Below, in pieces: positions 55,926 to 64,000 of a stretch of 64,000 nucleotides of DNA. The notes beneath the pieces were generated by a model. It had not been told where the DNA came from and made no database searches. It saw only the letters and a list, made by a program, of their open reading frames with translations. This DNA comes from Nocardiopsis sp. FIRDI 009 (GTDB lineage Bacteria > Actinomycetota > Actinomycetes > Streptosporangiales > Streptosporangiaceae), in NCBI RefSeq assembly GCF_003386285.1, contig NZ_QPNC01000001.1, forward strand, positions 186,001 to 250,000. Direction: 5' to 3'. The translations under genes were made by a program, and so were the position numbers. Every line of letters begins with the position of its first letter. The stretch's first letter is position 1.

Positions 55926-57953
55926 GTGCCGCACGCGGTGGACCCCAACCGTGCCGCCCAGCACGGGAGCGTGGTCATGCGACTCCTCGACGAGCTGTTC
56001 CCGCTCGTGGAGGGGTTCTACGTCGATCTGCACAAGAACCCGGAACTGTCCCACTCCGAGCAGCGCACCGCCAGCGGCGTCGCCGAATGGCTCACGCAGA
56101 CCGGCTACGAGGTGCACACGGGCGTCGGCGGGACCGGCGTGGTCGGCGTCCTCCGCAACGGCCCCGGCCCGACCGTCATGCTGCGCGCGGACATGGACGC
56201 CCTCCCCCTGGAGGAGCGGACCGGCCTGCCCTACGCCAGTACGGCGCGCGCGGTGGACGACGACGGCGCCGAGGTCCCGGTCATGCACGCCTGCGGGCAC
56301 GACGCGCACACCGCCTGCCTGGTCGGCGCGGCCGACCTGCTGTCCGAGACCCGCCAGGAGTGGTCCGGGACGGTGATGATCGTCGCCCAGCCCGCGGAGG
56401 AGATGCTCGACGGCGCCCGGGCGATGCTCGACGACGGCCTCTTCGACCGCTTCGGCCGTCCCGACGTCATCCTCGCCCAACACCTGGGCCCGCAGCCCGC
56501 CGGACTCATCTCCCACCGCGCCGGTGTCATCATGGGCGCCGCGCGCTCCTACCGCGTGCGGGTGTACGGCGAGGGCGGCCACGCGTCCGCGCCGCACACC
56601 ACGGTCGACCCGGTGCTCATCGCCGCCAACATCGTCACCCGCCTGCAGAGCGTGGTCTCCCGCGAGGTGAGCCCCGGGGAGACGGCCGTGCTCACCGTCG
56701 GCCGGATCCAGGCGGGGACCAAGGCGAACATCATCCCGGACGAGGCCGTCCTGGAGATCAACACCCGGGCGCTCAACGAGGCCGTCATCGCCCAGCTGGA
56801 GGAGGCCGTCGGGCGGATCGTGCGCGCCGAGGCCGCCGCCTCCGGCGCCACCCGCGAGCCGGAGATCGAGTCCTTCCAGGCGGTCGGCGTCACTCGCAAC
56901 GACCCCGCCAGCACGCAGGCGGTCAGTGCCGCGCACCTGGCCTACTTCGGCGAGGACTACGTCATCCACCTGCCGGACCCCTCGACGGCCAGTGAGGACT
57001 TCGGGTGCTTCGGCCTGCCCGACGACCCCCAGCCCATCCCGTACGTGTTCTGGTTCGTCGGCGCCACCCCGCACGACGTGTGGGAGGCCGCCCCCGGCGA
57101 CACCCCCTACGAGAAGATGGCCCACGTCCCCGGGCCGCACTCCCCGTTCTTCGCCCCCGCCCGCGAGCCCGCCCTCCGGGCCGGGCTCGCCGCGATCACC
57201 GTCGCCGCCCTCTCCTACCTGGGGAGCGACGAGCGCTCCACGGCGGCCCCGCTGGGTGCTCCGACCACGGAGCGGACGCCTGCGGACACCCCGACCACCG
57301 CGCCGCCGCCGGTGGCGGCGGCCGGGGTCCCGGTGGCCCCGCCCGAGGGGGAGGCGCTCCCGACCGGGCTCTCGGCCCCGCCGCCCGTCGACGCCCCCGT
57401 GGGCGGCGCCTTCCCGGGGCCGCCGCCGGAGGAGCGGGGTGAGCCCTTCCCCGGCCCACCGCCCGTCGACACTCCCGTGGGCGGCGCCTTCCCCGGCCCG
57501 CCGCCGGGGGACGCGCCCGAGCCGAGCGCACCGCGCCCCGGGCACGGCGAGCGGACGTCCGCGTCCGGCCCGGACTCCCCGGCGCCCGTCACCAGGCCGT
57601 CCGAGCCCCCGGCGCACGAGGGCGGCAACGACGCCTACGACAGCGCGTTCCTGGCCTCCTCGTGGGACGACCCCTCCGAGGAGCACCCGGCGCACGCCAC
57701 GCACGACGCCGACATGCGCGCGGTGATGAACGCCCAGGACGACGAGTGGCGTTCGGAGAAGGCCGAGGAGTCGACCCAGTCCGCCGATATGGCGGCGTAC
57801 CTGGACGACGACCCGCGCCAGGATCCGCCGCCCCTCCAGACGCCGCCGTCCGGTCCGGCCTTCTCAGGGCCTCCGCCGCGGGGAGGCGCGCACGACGCCC
57901 CACCGCCCCAGGGACCCGACGACGACCGGCCCGACCCCGACTACCGGCTCTGA
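55926..57953 (+). CDS. M20 family amidohydrolase with long proline-rich C-terminal tail
   Basis: A 675-residue protein. Residues about 1-430 form an M20D-type metal-dependent amidohydrolase (hippurate/indole-acetyl amino-acid hydrolase class) with LRADMDALPLEE, HACGHDAHT, QPAEE and EGGHASAPH. The remaining 240 residues are disordered: a Pro/Gly-rich part with a 26-codon unit repeated from 57382 and 57460 (PVDAPVGGAFPGPPP and PVDTPVGGAFPGPPP), then an acidic stretch. The family normally ends near 430. The start chosen is GTG at 55926 (GGTGG upstream); GTG 55917 is possible. The M48 protease gene follows after 6 nt. The substrate is unknown. Confidence 0.85.
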   Translation: MPHAVDPNRAAQHGSVVMRLLDELFPLVEGFYVDLHKNPELSHSEQRTASGVAEWLTQTGYEVHTGVGGTGVVGVLRNGPGPTVMLRADMDALPLEERTGLPYASTARAVDDDGAEVPVMHACGHDAHTACLVGAADLLSETRQEWSGTVMIVAQPAEEMLDGARAMLDDGLFDRFGRPDVILAQHLGPQPAGLISHRAGVIMGAARSYRVRVYGEGGHASAPHTTVDPVLIAANIVTRLQSVVSREVSPGETAVLTVGRIQAGTKANIIPDEAVLEINTRALNEAVIAQLEEAVGRIVRAEAAASGATREPEIESFQAVGVTRNDPASTQAVSAAHLAYFGEDYVIHLPDPSTASEDFGCFGLPDDPQPIPYVFWFVGATPHDVWEAAPGDTPYEKMAHVPGPHSPFFAPAREPALRAGLAAITVAALSYLGSDERSTAAPLGAPTTERTPADTPTTAPPPVAAAGVPVAPPEGEALPTGLSAPPPVDAPVGGAFPGPPPEERGEPFPGPPPVDTPVGGAFPGPPPGDAPEPSAPRPGHGERTSASGPDSPAPVTRPSEPPAHEGGNDAYDSAFLASSWDDPSEEHPAHATHDADMRAVMNAQDDEWRSEKAEESTQSADMAAYLDDDPRQDPPPLQTPPSGPAFSGPPPRGGAHDAPPPQGPDDDRPDPDYRL

Positions 57954-57959
57954 CCGCGC

Positions 57960-58763
57960 GTGCGGGGAACACCCTGGCGGTGGGGTGACCCCGGTGTGCG
58001 CAGGGCGCTGCGGCACCCGCGGGAGATCCCCCTCCTCGTCGTGTGCTGCCTCGTGACACTGCTCGCCGTCGCGGGCGCGGTCAGCCGCGCCCGCGACGGC
58101 GACCCCAACGAGCCGCTCCTGCTGCTCAGCGTCCCCGCGCTCGTGTACTTCGTGCGCGGCCAACTGTTCGCACGCCAGCGGGTCAACGGTGTGCGCATCA
58201 CCGAGGCCCAGTTCCCCGAGGCGTACCGGATGGTCGCCGAGGCGGCCGCCGCGTTCCACATGCGGCGCGTGCCCGAGGCCTACGTCGTGCTGGGCAACGG
58301 CGTGCTCAACGCGTTCGCGTCCGGCCACGGCATGCGCAGGTACGTGGCGGTCAACAGTGACCTGTTCGAGGTCGGCGGACGCCTGGCCGACCCCGACGCG
58401 CTGCGGTTCGTCATCGGCCACGAGGTCGGCCACATCGCGGCGGGACACACGTCCTTCTGGCGGCAGTTCTGCGTGTCCGTCGCCCAGGTGATCCCGGGTG
58501 TGGGCGCGACCCTCAGCCGCGCCCAGGAGTACACCGCCGACAACCACGCCTACAAGTACTGCCCCGAGGGCATGCACGGGCTGCGGGTGCTGGCCGCCGG
58601 CAAGTACCTGTACCAGGCGGTGGACTTCGACGACATCGCCGCGCGCGCCACCACCGACACCGGGTTCTTCGTCCTGCTGGTCAACCTGCTCTCCAGCCAT
58701 CCGATCAACACGTTCCGGTTCGCCGCGCTGGCCGACCGCAGCAGGCCGGGCAGGGTGCTGTGA
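57960..58763 (+). CDS. M48-family membrane metallopeptidase
   Basis: A 267-residue zinc protease related to HtpX/Oma1-type M48 enzymes. It has two N-terminal membrane helices (about 22-40 and 50-65), the zinc motif IGHEVGHIAAGH and the third ligand region SRAQEYTADNHAY. A C-terminal membrane or membrane-facing helix (FFVLLVNLLSSHP) follows. The start is GTG at 57960, six bases after the M20 stop, without a clear ribosome-binding site. A role in membrane protein quality control is likely but unproven. Confidence 0.88.
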   Translation: MRGTPWRWGDPGVRRALRHPREIPLLVVCCLVTLLAVAGAVSRARDGDPNEPLLLLSVPALVYFVRGQLFARQRVNGVRITEAQFPEAYRMVAEAAAAFHMRRVPEAYVVLGNGVLNAFASGHGMRRYVAVNSDLFEVGGRLADPDALRFVIGHEVGHIAAGHTSFWRQFCVSVAQVIPGVGATLSRAQEYTADNHAYKYCPEGMHGLRVLAAGKYLYQAVDFDDIAARATTDTGFFVLLVNLLSSHPINTFRFAALADRSRPGRVL

Positions 58764-58831
58764 GTTCGCTTCGGCCCTCCGCTTCGCCCGAACGTCGGAT
58801 CCCCGAGGTGACGGGAGCGGGAACCACGTGC

Positions 58832-60988
58832 CTACCCTCCGTTCCCCTGGCGCGGGATCTTGGCCGCCACCTGCGGCGGCAGGGGTTCGTGGCGCAGGTA
58901 GGAACGCGTGAACACGCCCGTGCCGTGGGACAGCGAACGCAGCTCCACCGCGTACCGCGTGATCTCCAGTTCCGGCACCTCGGCCCGTACGACCGCCCGG
59001 CCGCCCGGCGCGGTCTCCGTGCCCACTACGCGGCCGCGCCGCGCGGACAGGTCGCTCATCACGGTCCCCAGGTAGGTCTCGTCCACCTCCACGGACACCG
59101 CGTCCACCGGTTCCAGCATCGCCAGCTTCCCGTTCCCGGCCGCGTCCCGCAACGCCAGACGGCCCGCCTTCTGGAAGGCCATGTCGGAGGAGTCCACCGA
59201 GTGCGCCTTGCCGTCGTAGAGCGTGACGCGGATGTCGACGAGCGGGTACCCGGAGTCCACCCCCTCGGCCATCTGGGCGCGTACGCCCTTCTCCACCGAG
59301 GGGACGAACTGCCGGGGCACCACACCGCCCACGATCTCGTCGACGAACTCCAACCCGGCCCCGGACTCCAGGGGCTCCACCCTGATCTTGCAGATCCCGT
59401 ACTCGCCGTGCCCGCCGCTCTGCTTCACGTTGCGGCCCGTCCCCTGCGCCTCGGCGGCGAAGGTCTCCCGCAGCGGCACCCGCACCTCGCCGGTCTCCAC
59501 CCGGACCCCGTACCTGTGCTCCAGGTGGTCCAGCGCGGCGTCCAGGTGCGCCTCGCCCAGCGTCCACATGACCATCTGGTGGGTCTCGGGGTTGACCTCC
59601 ACCCGCAGTGACGGGTCCTCCGCGACCAACCGGGCGACCGCGTGCGAGAGCTTGTCCTCGTCCGCCGAGGAGGCGGCCCGGATCGACACCGGGTACAGGG
59701 GCTGCGGGAAGCGCCACGGCGACACCCGCAGCGGACGGTCGCGGTCGGACAGGGTGTCCCCGGTGCGGGCCCCGGGCAGTTTGGCGACCAGGCACAGGTC
59801 ACCCGCGACGGCCTCGCCCACCGGGCGGTTCTCCCGGCCCAGCGGCACCGACAGCGCCCCCAGCCGCTCGTCGGTCCCCGCCCGGTCGTGTTCCTCGGTG
59901 CCGGTCATGCCGCTCGGGATCCCGTGCCCGTGCAGATGGACCTCGGAGTCGGGGCGCAGGGTCCCGGAGAACACCCGCACCAGGCTCATCCGGCCCACGT
60001 ACGGATCACTGGTGGTAGTGAGCACCTCGGCCACGAGCGGCCCGTCCGGGTCACAGGACAGCCCCTCCACCGGACGTCCGTCGGGCCGGGCGACCTCGGG
60101 GAGGGGACGGCGCGTCGGGTCGGGACACGACAGCGGCAGTTCCCGCAGGAGTTCGCGCACGCCCACGCCCTTCGTCGGACTGAGCGCCAGCACGGGGTGG
60201 AAGCCGCCCGCGGCCACCGCCTCCTTGAGGTCGGCGATGAGCCGGTCGGGGTCGAGTTCGCCCCCCTCCATGTAGCGCTCCATGAGGTCCTCGTCCTCGC
60301 TCTCGGTGATGACCTCCTCCACCAGGGTCTCCCGGAGCGGGCCGGCGGTCTCACGCAGCCAGTCGGGCACCGGGCGGTCGGCGGCCTCCCCACCGGAGTA
60401 GTCGTGGTAGCGCTCGGACACCAGCCCCCAGACGCCGACGAGGTGGCGCGCGTCTCCGCTGCCCTCCACCGCCGGGACGTAGGCCGGGTGCACCCCGCCG
60501 CCGAACGCCTCCTGACACTCGGCGACCACCTGGTCGTAGTCCGCGCGCGGGTGGTCCACCTTGGTGACGGCCACGGCGCGGGGCATCCCGACGGCGGCGC
60601 ACTCCTCCCACAGCACGCGGGTCCGTCCGTCCACGCCGTCCAGTGCGGAGACGACGAAGAGGGCGGCGTCGGCGCCGCGCAGTCCGGCGCGCATCGCGCC
60701 GATGAAGTCGGCGTAGCCCGGGGTGTCCAACAGGTTGACCTTGACGTCACCCACCATGATCGGGTTGAGGGTGAGGTTCACGGAGCGCTTCTGTCGGATC
60801 TCGACCTCGTCGTGGTCGCTGACCGTCGTGCCCTCCTCCACGCGACCGGGGCGTCCGATCTCCCCGGCGGCCAGGAGAAGGGCCTCCACGAGGCTCGTCT
60901 TCCCGGCGCCTGCCGGTCCTACCAGCACGACGTTGCGGATGTTCTCGGGCCTGTCGGCCCTGGGTACCGTTCCGGCTCGGTCCACCAT
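58832..60988 (-). CDS. Elongation factor G-like GTPase (EF-G2/FusA2-like)
   Basis: A 718-residue translational-GTPase homologue with a P-loop GPAGAGKTSL, switch II LLDTPGYADF and TKVDHPRADY at the NKxD position. The EF-G domains II-V follow (GRNVKQSGGHGEYGICKIRV marks domain IV). The NKxD motif reads TKVD, and residues around switch I (SVNLTLNPIM) differ from canonical EF-G, as in the actinobacterial EF-G2 group, which does not replace EF-G. The start is ATG at 60988, with GGTAGGG just upstream; a longer frame to 61099 exists. Its cellular role is uncertain. Confidence 0.88.
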   Translation of the reverse strand: MVDRAGTVPRADRPENIRNVVLVGPAGAGKTSLVEALLLAAGEIGRPGRVEEGTTVSDHDEVEIRQKRSVNLTLNPIMVGDVKVNLLDTPGYADFIGAMRAGLRGADAALFVVSALDGVDGRTRVLWEECAAVGMPRAVAVTKVDHPRADYDQVVAECQEAFGGGVHPAYVPAVEGSGDARHLVGVWGLVSERYHDYSGGEAADRPVPDWLRETAGPLRETLVEEVITESEDEDLMERYMEGGELDPDRLIADLKEAVAAGGFHPVLALSPTKGVGVRELLRELPLSCPDPTRRPLPEVARPDGRPVEGLSCDPDGPLVAEVLTTTSDPYVGRMSLVRVFSGTLRPDSEVHLHGHGIPSGMTGTEEHDRAGTDERLGALSVPLGRENRPVGEAVAGDLCLVAKLPGARTGDTLSDRDRPLRVSPWRFPQPLYPVSIRAASSADEDKLSHAVARLVAEDPSLRVEVNPETHQMVMWTLGEAHLDAALDHLEHRYGVRVETGEVRVPLRETFAAEAQGTGRNVKQSGGHGEYGICKIRVEPLESGAGLEFVDEIVGGVVPRQFVPSVEKGVRAQMAEGVDSGYPLVDIRVTLYDGKAHSVDSSDMAFQKAGRLALRDAAGNGKLAMLEPVDAVSVEVDETYLGTVMSDLSARRGRVVGTETAPGGRAVVRAEVPELEITRYAVELRSLSHGTGVFTRSYLRHEPLPPQVAAKIPRQGNGG

Positions 60989-61234
60989 CCCTACCACCCA
61001 GCCCTTCGGGGTCGGTTGCCGGTCGCGCCAGGGCGGAGGACACCGCCGCTGGTGTGGCCTGTGACACTCTCCACATTCGCCTGTCACGTCCGCCATCACA
61101 AGAGGTCACCCACGCGTGTTCCGACATGCCTGACGTGTCATGAAGAGTCCGATCCGGTGCGGGTGGTGCCGGAGAGGGGGCGACACGCCGGGGCCGGTCG
61201 CGGGGGCGCGGTGGTGATCGGGCACGATGGTCGG

Positions 61235-62020
61235 GTGTCTGACGCCATCGACCACCCACCCTCCCAGGACCGACACCTCTGGCTGACCACCTCCGACGGG
61301 GTCGGCATCGACGCCGTGCTGCGCCGCGGTCCCGACTCCCGGACCACGGCCGTGGTCCTGGCCAACGGGTTCACCGGAACCCACCGCAGCCCCCACACCC
61401 GCGCGATCGCCGAGGGCCTCCTGCCCGTCGGCGACGTGATGACCTTCGACTTCCGGGGCCACCACGGGTCCGGCGGACTGAGCACCGTCGGCAACGCCGA
61501 GATCCACGACCTGGAGGCGGCCGTCGCCCACCTGCGGGAGTCGGGCTACACCTCCGTCGCCACCGTGGGCTTCTCCATGGGCGCCGCGGTGGTGGTCCGC
61601 CACGCCGCGATCTACGGCGGCGTCTCGGCCGCCGTGGCCGTGAGCGGTCCCAGCCGCTGGTACTACCGGGGGACACGGCGGATGCGCCTGCTCCACCTCG
61701 GTATCGAGGGCGCCCTCGGCCGGTTCTTCCTCCGCCGGGTCCGCGGGGTGCGGGTGACCGACGAGCGGTGGAACCCGCGTCCCGCGGAGCCGCGCGAGAT
61801 CGCGGGGGACATCGCGCCGACCCCGCTCCTCGTCGTGCACGGCGACGCCGACGACTACTTCCCGGTCTCCCACGCCACCGCGATCCACGACGCGGCCCGG
61901 GAGCCGCGGGAGCTGTGGATCGTTCCGGGGATGGGGCACGCGGAGCGCGCGGTGACGCCGGAACTGACCGCCCGGCTGCGGGACTGGCTCCGGGAGCGGG
62001 TCAGCGCCGCACGGGACTGA
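61235..62020 (+). CDS. Alpha/beta hydrolase
   Basis: A 261-residue serine hydrolase. The nucleophile elbow is GFSMGAA, the acid is in VVHGDADDYFP and the His in PGMGHAERA. ANGFTGTHRSPHTRAIAEGL and FDFRGHHGSG form the oxyanion-side loops. The substrate is unknown. The start is GTG at 61235, with only a weak upstream site; it is preceded by the divergent EF-G-like gene. The MFS gene follows after 64 nt in the same direction. Confidence 0.85.
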   Translation: MSDAIDHPPSQDRHLWLTTSDGVGIDAVLRRGPDSRTTAVVLANGFTGTHRSPHTRAIAEGLLPVGDVMTFDFRGHHGSGGLSTVGNAEIHDLEAAVAHLRESGYTSVATVGFSMGAAVVVRHAAIYGGVSAAVAVSGPSRWYYRGTRRMRLLHLGIEGALGRFFLRRVRGVRVTDERWNPRPAEPREIAGDIAPTPLLVVHGDADDYFPVSHATAIHDAAREPRELWIVPGMGHAERAVTPELTARLRDWLRERVSAARD

Positions 62021-62084
62021 CCGGCGCGACGGGACGGACCGGCTCGCCATCGACAGAGGTGGCGAGCCGGGATAGAAAGGGCGG

Positions 62085-63368
62085 ATGATCCGATCGCGTT
62101 CGTCCTCCTCGGCGCCCCCGGAGACGGCACCGCCCCCCGACGGGCTCCCCGGTCTGCGCGGGCGGGGGTTCGCCCTGCTCATCGCGGCCACGGCGGTCGG
62201 GATGACCGGTTTCGCCGCCGTGCTCCCGCTCGTCCCCCTGTGGGCCTCGCGCGGCGGCGCGGGCGAGTTCGGCGCGGGCGGCACCACGGCGGCGTTCATG
62301 CTCACCACCGTGCTCACCCAGCTCTGCATGCCCTGGCTGCTGGAACGCGGCGGCGGGTACCGGTGGGCGTTCCCGGTAGGGGCGTTCGTCATGGGCGCGC
62401 CCACCCCCCTGTTCCCGGCGACGACCGACCTGGCGCCGCTCATCGCCCTGTCGGCCGTGCGCGGGGTCGGGTTCGGGATGGTGACGGTCGCCGGAACCGC
62501 GCTGGCGGCCCGGTTGGTCCCCGGCGACCAGATGGGCCGGGCGACGGGCTACTACGGTCTGGCGGTCGGCCTGCCGCAGGTCCTCATCCTGCCCGGCGGC
62601 GTGGGGGTCGCCCTCAACCTCGGGTTCGACACCGCGTTCTGGATCACCGGGTTGTGTTCGGTGGCGGGCAGCGCGCTGTCCGCGGGCGTCTGGTTCGCCG
62701 ACGGGGGCCGCAACCGACCGGCCCTGCGGGGAGCGGGCCGCGGACGGGGCTCCGCGGCCCGGACCGGGCGCGTGCCGTTCTCGGCGCTGGCCGCCCCGCT
62801 CGTCCTCATGCTGCTGACCGCCTCGGCGGCCAGTGCCGTCGTCACCTTCGTGGCGATCCCCCTGGAAGGCGCCGCGTGGCTGGTCAGCGGTGTACTGGCG
62901 ACCTACGCGCTGGGCGCCGTCGTCGGGCGGTGGAGCGCGGGGAGTCTGCACGACCGCCTCCGCCGGAGCCTCCTGCTCATGCCGGGCGTGGCCGTCGCGG
63001 CGGCCGGGACGGCCCTGACGAGTGCGGCCCTGTGGTGGCAGGACGACGGTGGCAGACCGGGGGTCGGGGTGGCGGTCCTGGCTGTGGCCGGCGCCGCCGT
63101 GTTCGGCCTCGGCTTCGGCGCCGTGCAGAACGAGACGGTCACCCTCATGCTCAACCGTGCCGGTCCGGCGGGGTTCGGTCGGGCCAGCGCGGTGTGGAAC
63201 ATCGGTTTCGACGGGGGCACGGGCGCCGGGGCGATGGGCCTGGGGCTGGTCATCCAGCTGCTCGGGTACGGACCGGCCTTCGCACTCACGGCGGTGGCGC
63301 TGGCGGCGGCCCTCCCGCTCGCCCGCGCCGGAGGACCCGTCCGGTCCGGGGCGGAGACCCGACGCTAG
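62085..63368 (+). CDS. MFS transporter
   Basis: A 427-residue major facilitator with 12 predicted membrane segments. GMTGFAAVLPLVPLWAS opens helix 1, and VRGVGFGMVTVAGTALAARLVPGDQMGRATG covers the region where drug and sugar MFS carry conserved motifs, given here only in outline. The central loop is short. The substrate is unknown. The start is ATG at 62085, with AAGGGCGG upstream. The stop interlocks with that of the convergent gene (CTAG at 63365-63368). Confidence 0.85.
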   Translation: MIRSRSSSSAPPETAPPPDGLPGLRGRGFALLIAATAVGMTGFAAVLPLVPLWASRGGAGEFGAGGTTAAFMLTTVLTQLCMPWLLERGGGYRWAFPVGAFVMGAPTPLFPATTDLAPLIALSAVRGVGFGMVTVAGTALAARLVPGDQMGRATGYYGLAVGLPQVLILPGGVGVALNLGFDTAFWITGLCSVAGSALSAGVWFADGGRNRPALRGAGRGRGSAARTGRVPFSALAAPLVLMLLTASAASAVVTFVAIPLEGAAWLVSGVLATYALGAVVGRWSAGSLHDRLRRSLLLMPGVAVAAAGTALTSAALWWQDDGGRPGVGVAVLAVAGAAVFGLGFGAVQNETVTLMLNRAGPAGFGRASAVWNIGFDGGTGAGAMGLGLVIQLLGYGPAFALTAVALAAALPLARAGGPVRSGAETRR

Positions 63369-64000
63369 TACGAGCTGATGTGCACGTGGTCGTAGTGGTT
63401 CTGGGTGTTGTCGCCGCGGTCGTTCATGAACACCCACCGCGGGTTGGACTGCTGCCAGATCCGCTGGCGCCAGATCACGTAGTCCACACCCCACGCGGCG
63501 GCGTTGTCGATCGCGTACTGGGCGATCTGGTCCCCGAGGGCCTGGTTCTCCGCCGAGGGCATCGCGCCGCCGGAGCTCATCATGAAGTCGCAGGCGCGGC
63601 CGTCGCCGTGGTCGTCGGCGCTGGGCCGCCAGCAGCCCACGGGGTAGGGCGCGCCGTAGGCCATGATGATGTTGTCCCGGATCGCGGCCATGCGCGGCGT
63701 GGTGGACTCCCAGCCGCCGCCCCGGGCGCTGTCGGGGATGGTGCCGTTCCCGGGGGTCTCGGGGACCTGGGACTCCTCGTACTCCCGGATCCGCTCCTCG
63801 ACCTCCTCGCGCTGCTCCTCCAGCGTCTCGACGAGCTCGGCGGCCTCCGCCAGCTCCTCGTTCAGCTCCTCGGTGACCTCCTGCTGCTCCCGGTGGGTGT
63901 CGACGAGGTCGGAGATGTGCTCGGACTGGCTCTCGCTGATGTAGGCGACGGTCGCGGCGTCGGTGTACATCCGCTCGGGGTCGCTGGAGAAGACGATCTG
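63365..64000 (-). CDS. Coiled-coil secreted protein with C-terminal peptidase-like domain, 5' end outside window
   Basis: The frame is open to the edge of the window, so at least the N-terminus is missing; an internal ATG at 63970 is not necessarily the start. Residues seen: an acidic coiled coil (about 25-75, ELNEELAEAAELVETLEEQ), a linker, then a domain with DDHGDGRACDFMMS, WGVDYVIWRQRIW and HYDHVHIS. This domain is common behind coiled coils in secreted actinobacterial proteins. The Asp/His arrangement recalls D-Ala-D-Ala-type peptidases but I cannot prove activity. A signal peptide probably lies beyond 64000. Confidence 0.75.
   Translation of the reverse strand, partial: QIVFSSDPERMYTDAATVAYISESQSEHISDLVDTHREQQEVTEELNEELAEAAELVETLEEQREEVEERIREYEESQVPETPGNGTIPDSARGGGWESTTPRMAAIRDNIIMAYGAPYPVGCWRPSADDHGDGRACDFMMSSGGAMPSAENQALGDQIAQYAIDNAAAWGVDYVIWRQRIWQQSNPRWVFMNDRGDNTQNHYDHVHISSY

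Overview
The window is very GC-rich, densely coded DNA with GTG and TTG starts, GTGA stop/start overlaps, a GlgE-type alpha-glucan operon, a conservon (sensor kinase, roadblock, DUF742, GTPase) and DprE-type enzymes. This points to a filamentous actinobacterium. I think Nocardiopsis or a close relative in the Streptosporangiales is most likely, but no rRNA or other decisive marker is present. I see no tRNA, rRNA, CRISPR array, transposase or phage gene.

Layout. 0.1-8.8 kb: a small membrane protein, then the minus-strand operon glgE-treS-mak-glgB, which turns trehalose into maltose-1-phosphate and branched alpha-glucan. 8.8-9.5 kb: an AT-richer intergenic region with a CRP-type site. 9.5-20.6 kb, plus strand: a bifunctional penicillin-binding protein, a TPP riboswitch controlling a YkoEDC thiamine-precursor ECF transporter, an enoyl-CoA hydratase, a membrane Ser/Thr kinase and etfBA. 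20.6-27.0 kb: two diverged copies of a three-gene cassette (small helical protein, DUF1023 alpha/beta hydrolase, lipoprotein). They flank a small unknown gene and a stand-alone LigD-type NHEJ polymerase, and the hydrolase of the second copy is frameshifted. 27.1-36.4 kb: a cell-envelope block with two methyltransferases, a large polytopic membrane protein, an acyltransferase, DUF3068, and the decaprenyl-phospho-arabinose set (UbiA-type transferase, DprE1, DprE2). 36.4-40.3 kb: a histidine-kinase remnant, a GPH-type symporter and two tandem MpaB-type oxygenases. 40.5-44.7 kb: the conservon cvnABCD. 45.3-50.4 kb: a membrane protein and the operon ABC ATPase-YhgE-TetR-DUF3592 with a likely TetR operator. 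50.7-64.0 kb: endonuclease V, GuaB1-type GMP reductase, a CDP-alcohol transferase, a second acyltransferase, an M20 amidohydrolase with a proline-rich tail, an M48 protease, an EF-G-like GTPase, an alpha/beta hydrolase, an MFS transporter and a truncated coiled-coil protein.

Most notable points. (1) The duplicated helical protein/hydrolase/lipoprotein cassette resembles a secreted lipase-type toxin with partner and lipoprotein immunity, and one copy keeps partner and lipoprotein but has a broken hydrolase. (2) The envelope block has two KstR-like inverted repeats in its two divergent promoter regions, and its DprE1 has Ala where Mycobacterium tuberculosis has the benzothiazinone-target Cys. 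(3) A 12-bp TACT-N4-AGTA palindrome occurs in three separate promoter regions. (4) The kinase carries tandem Gln-Gly-Thr repeats next to its membrane domain.
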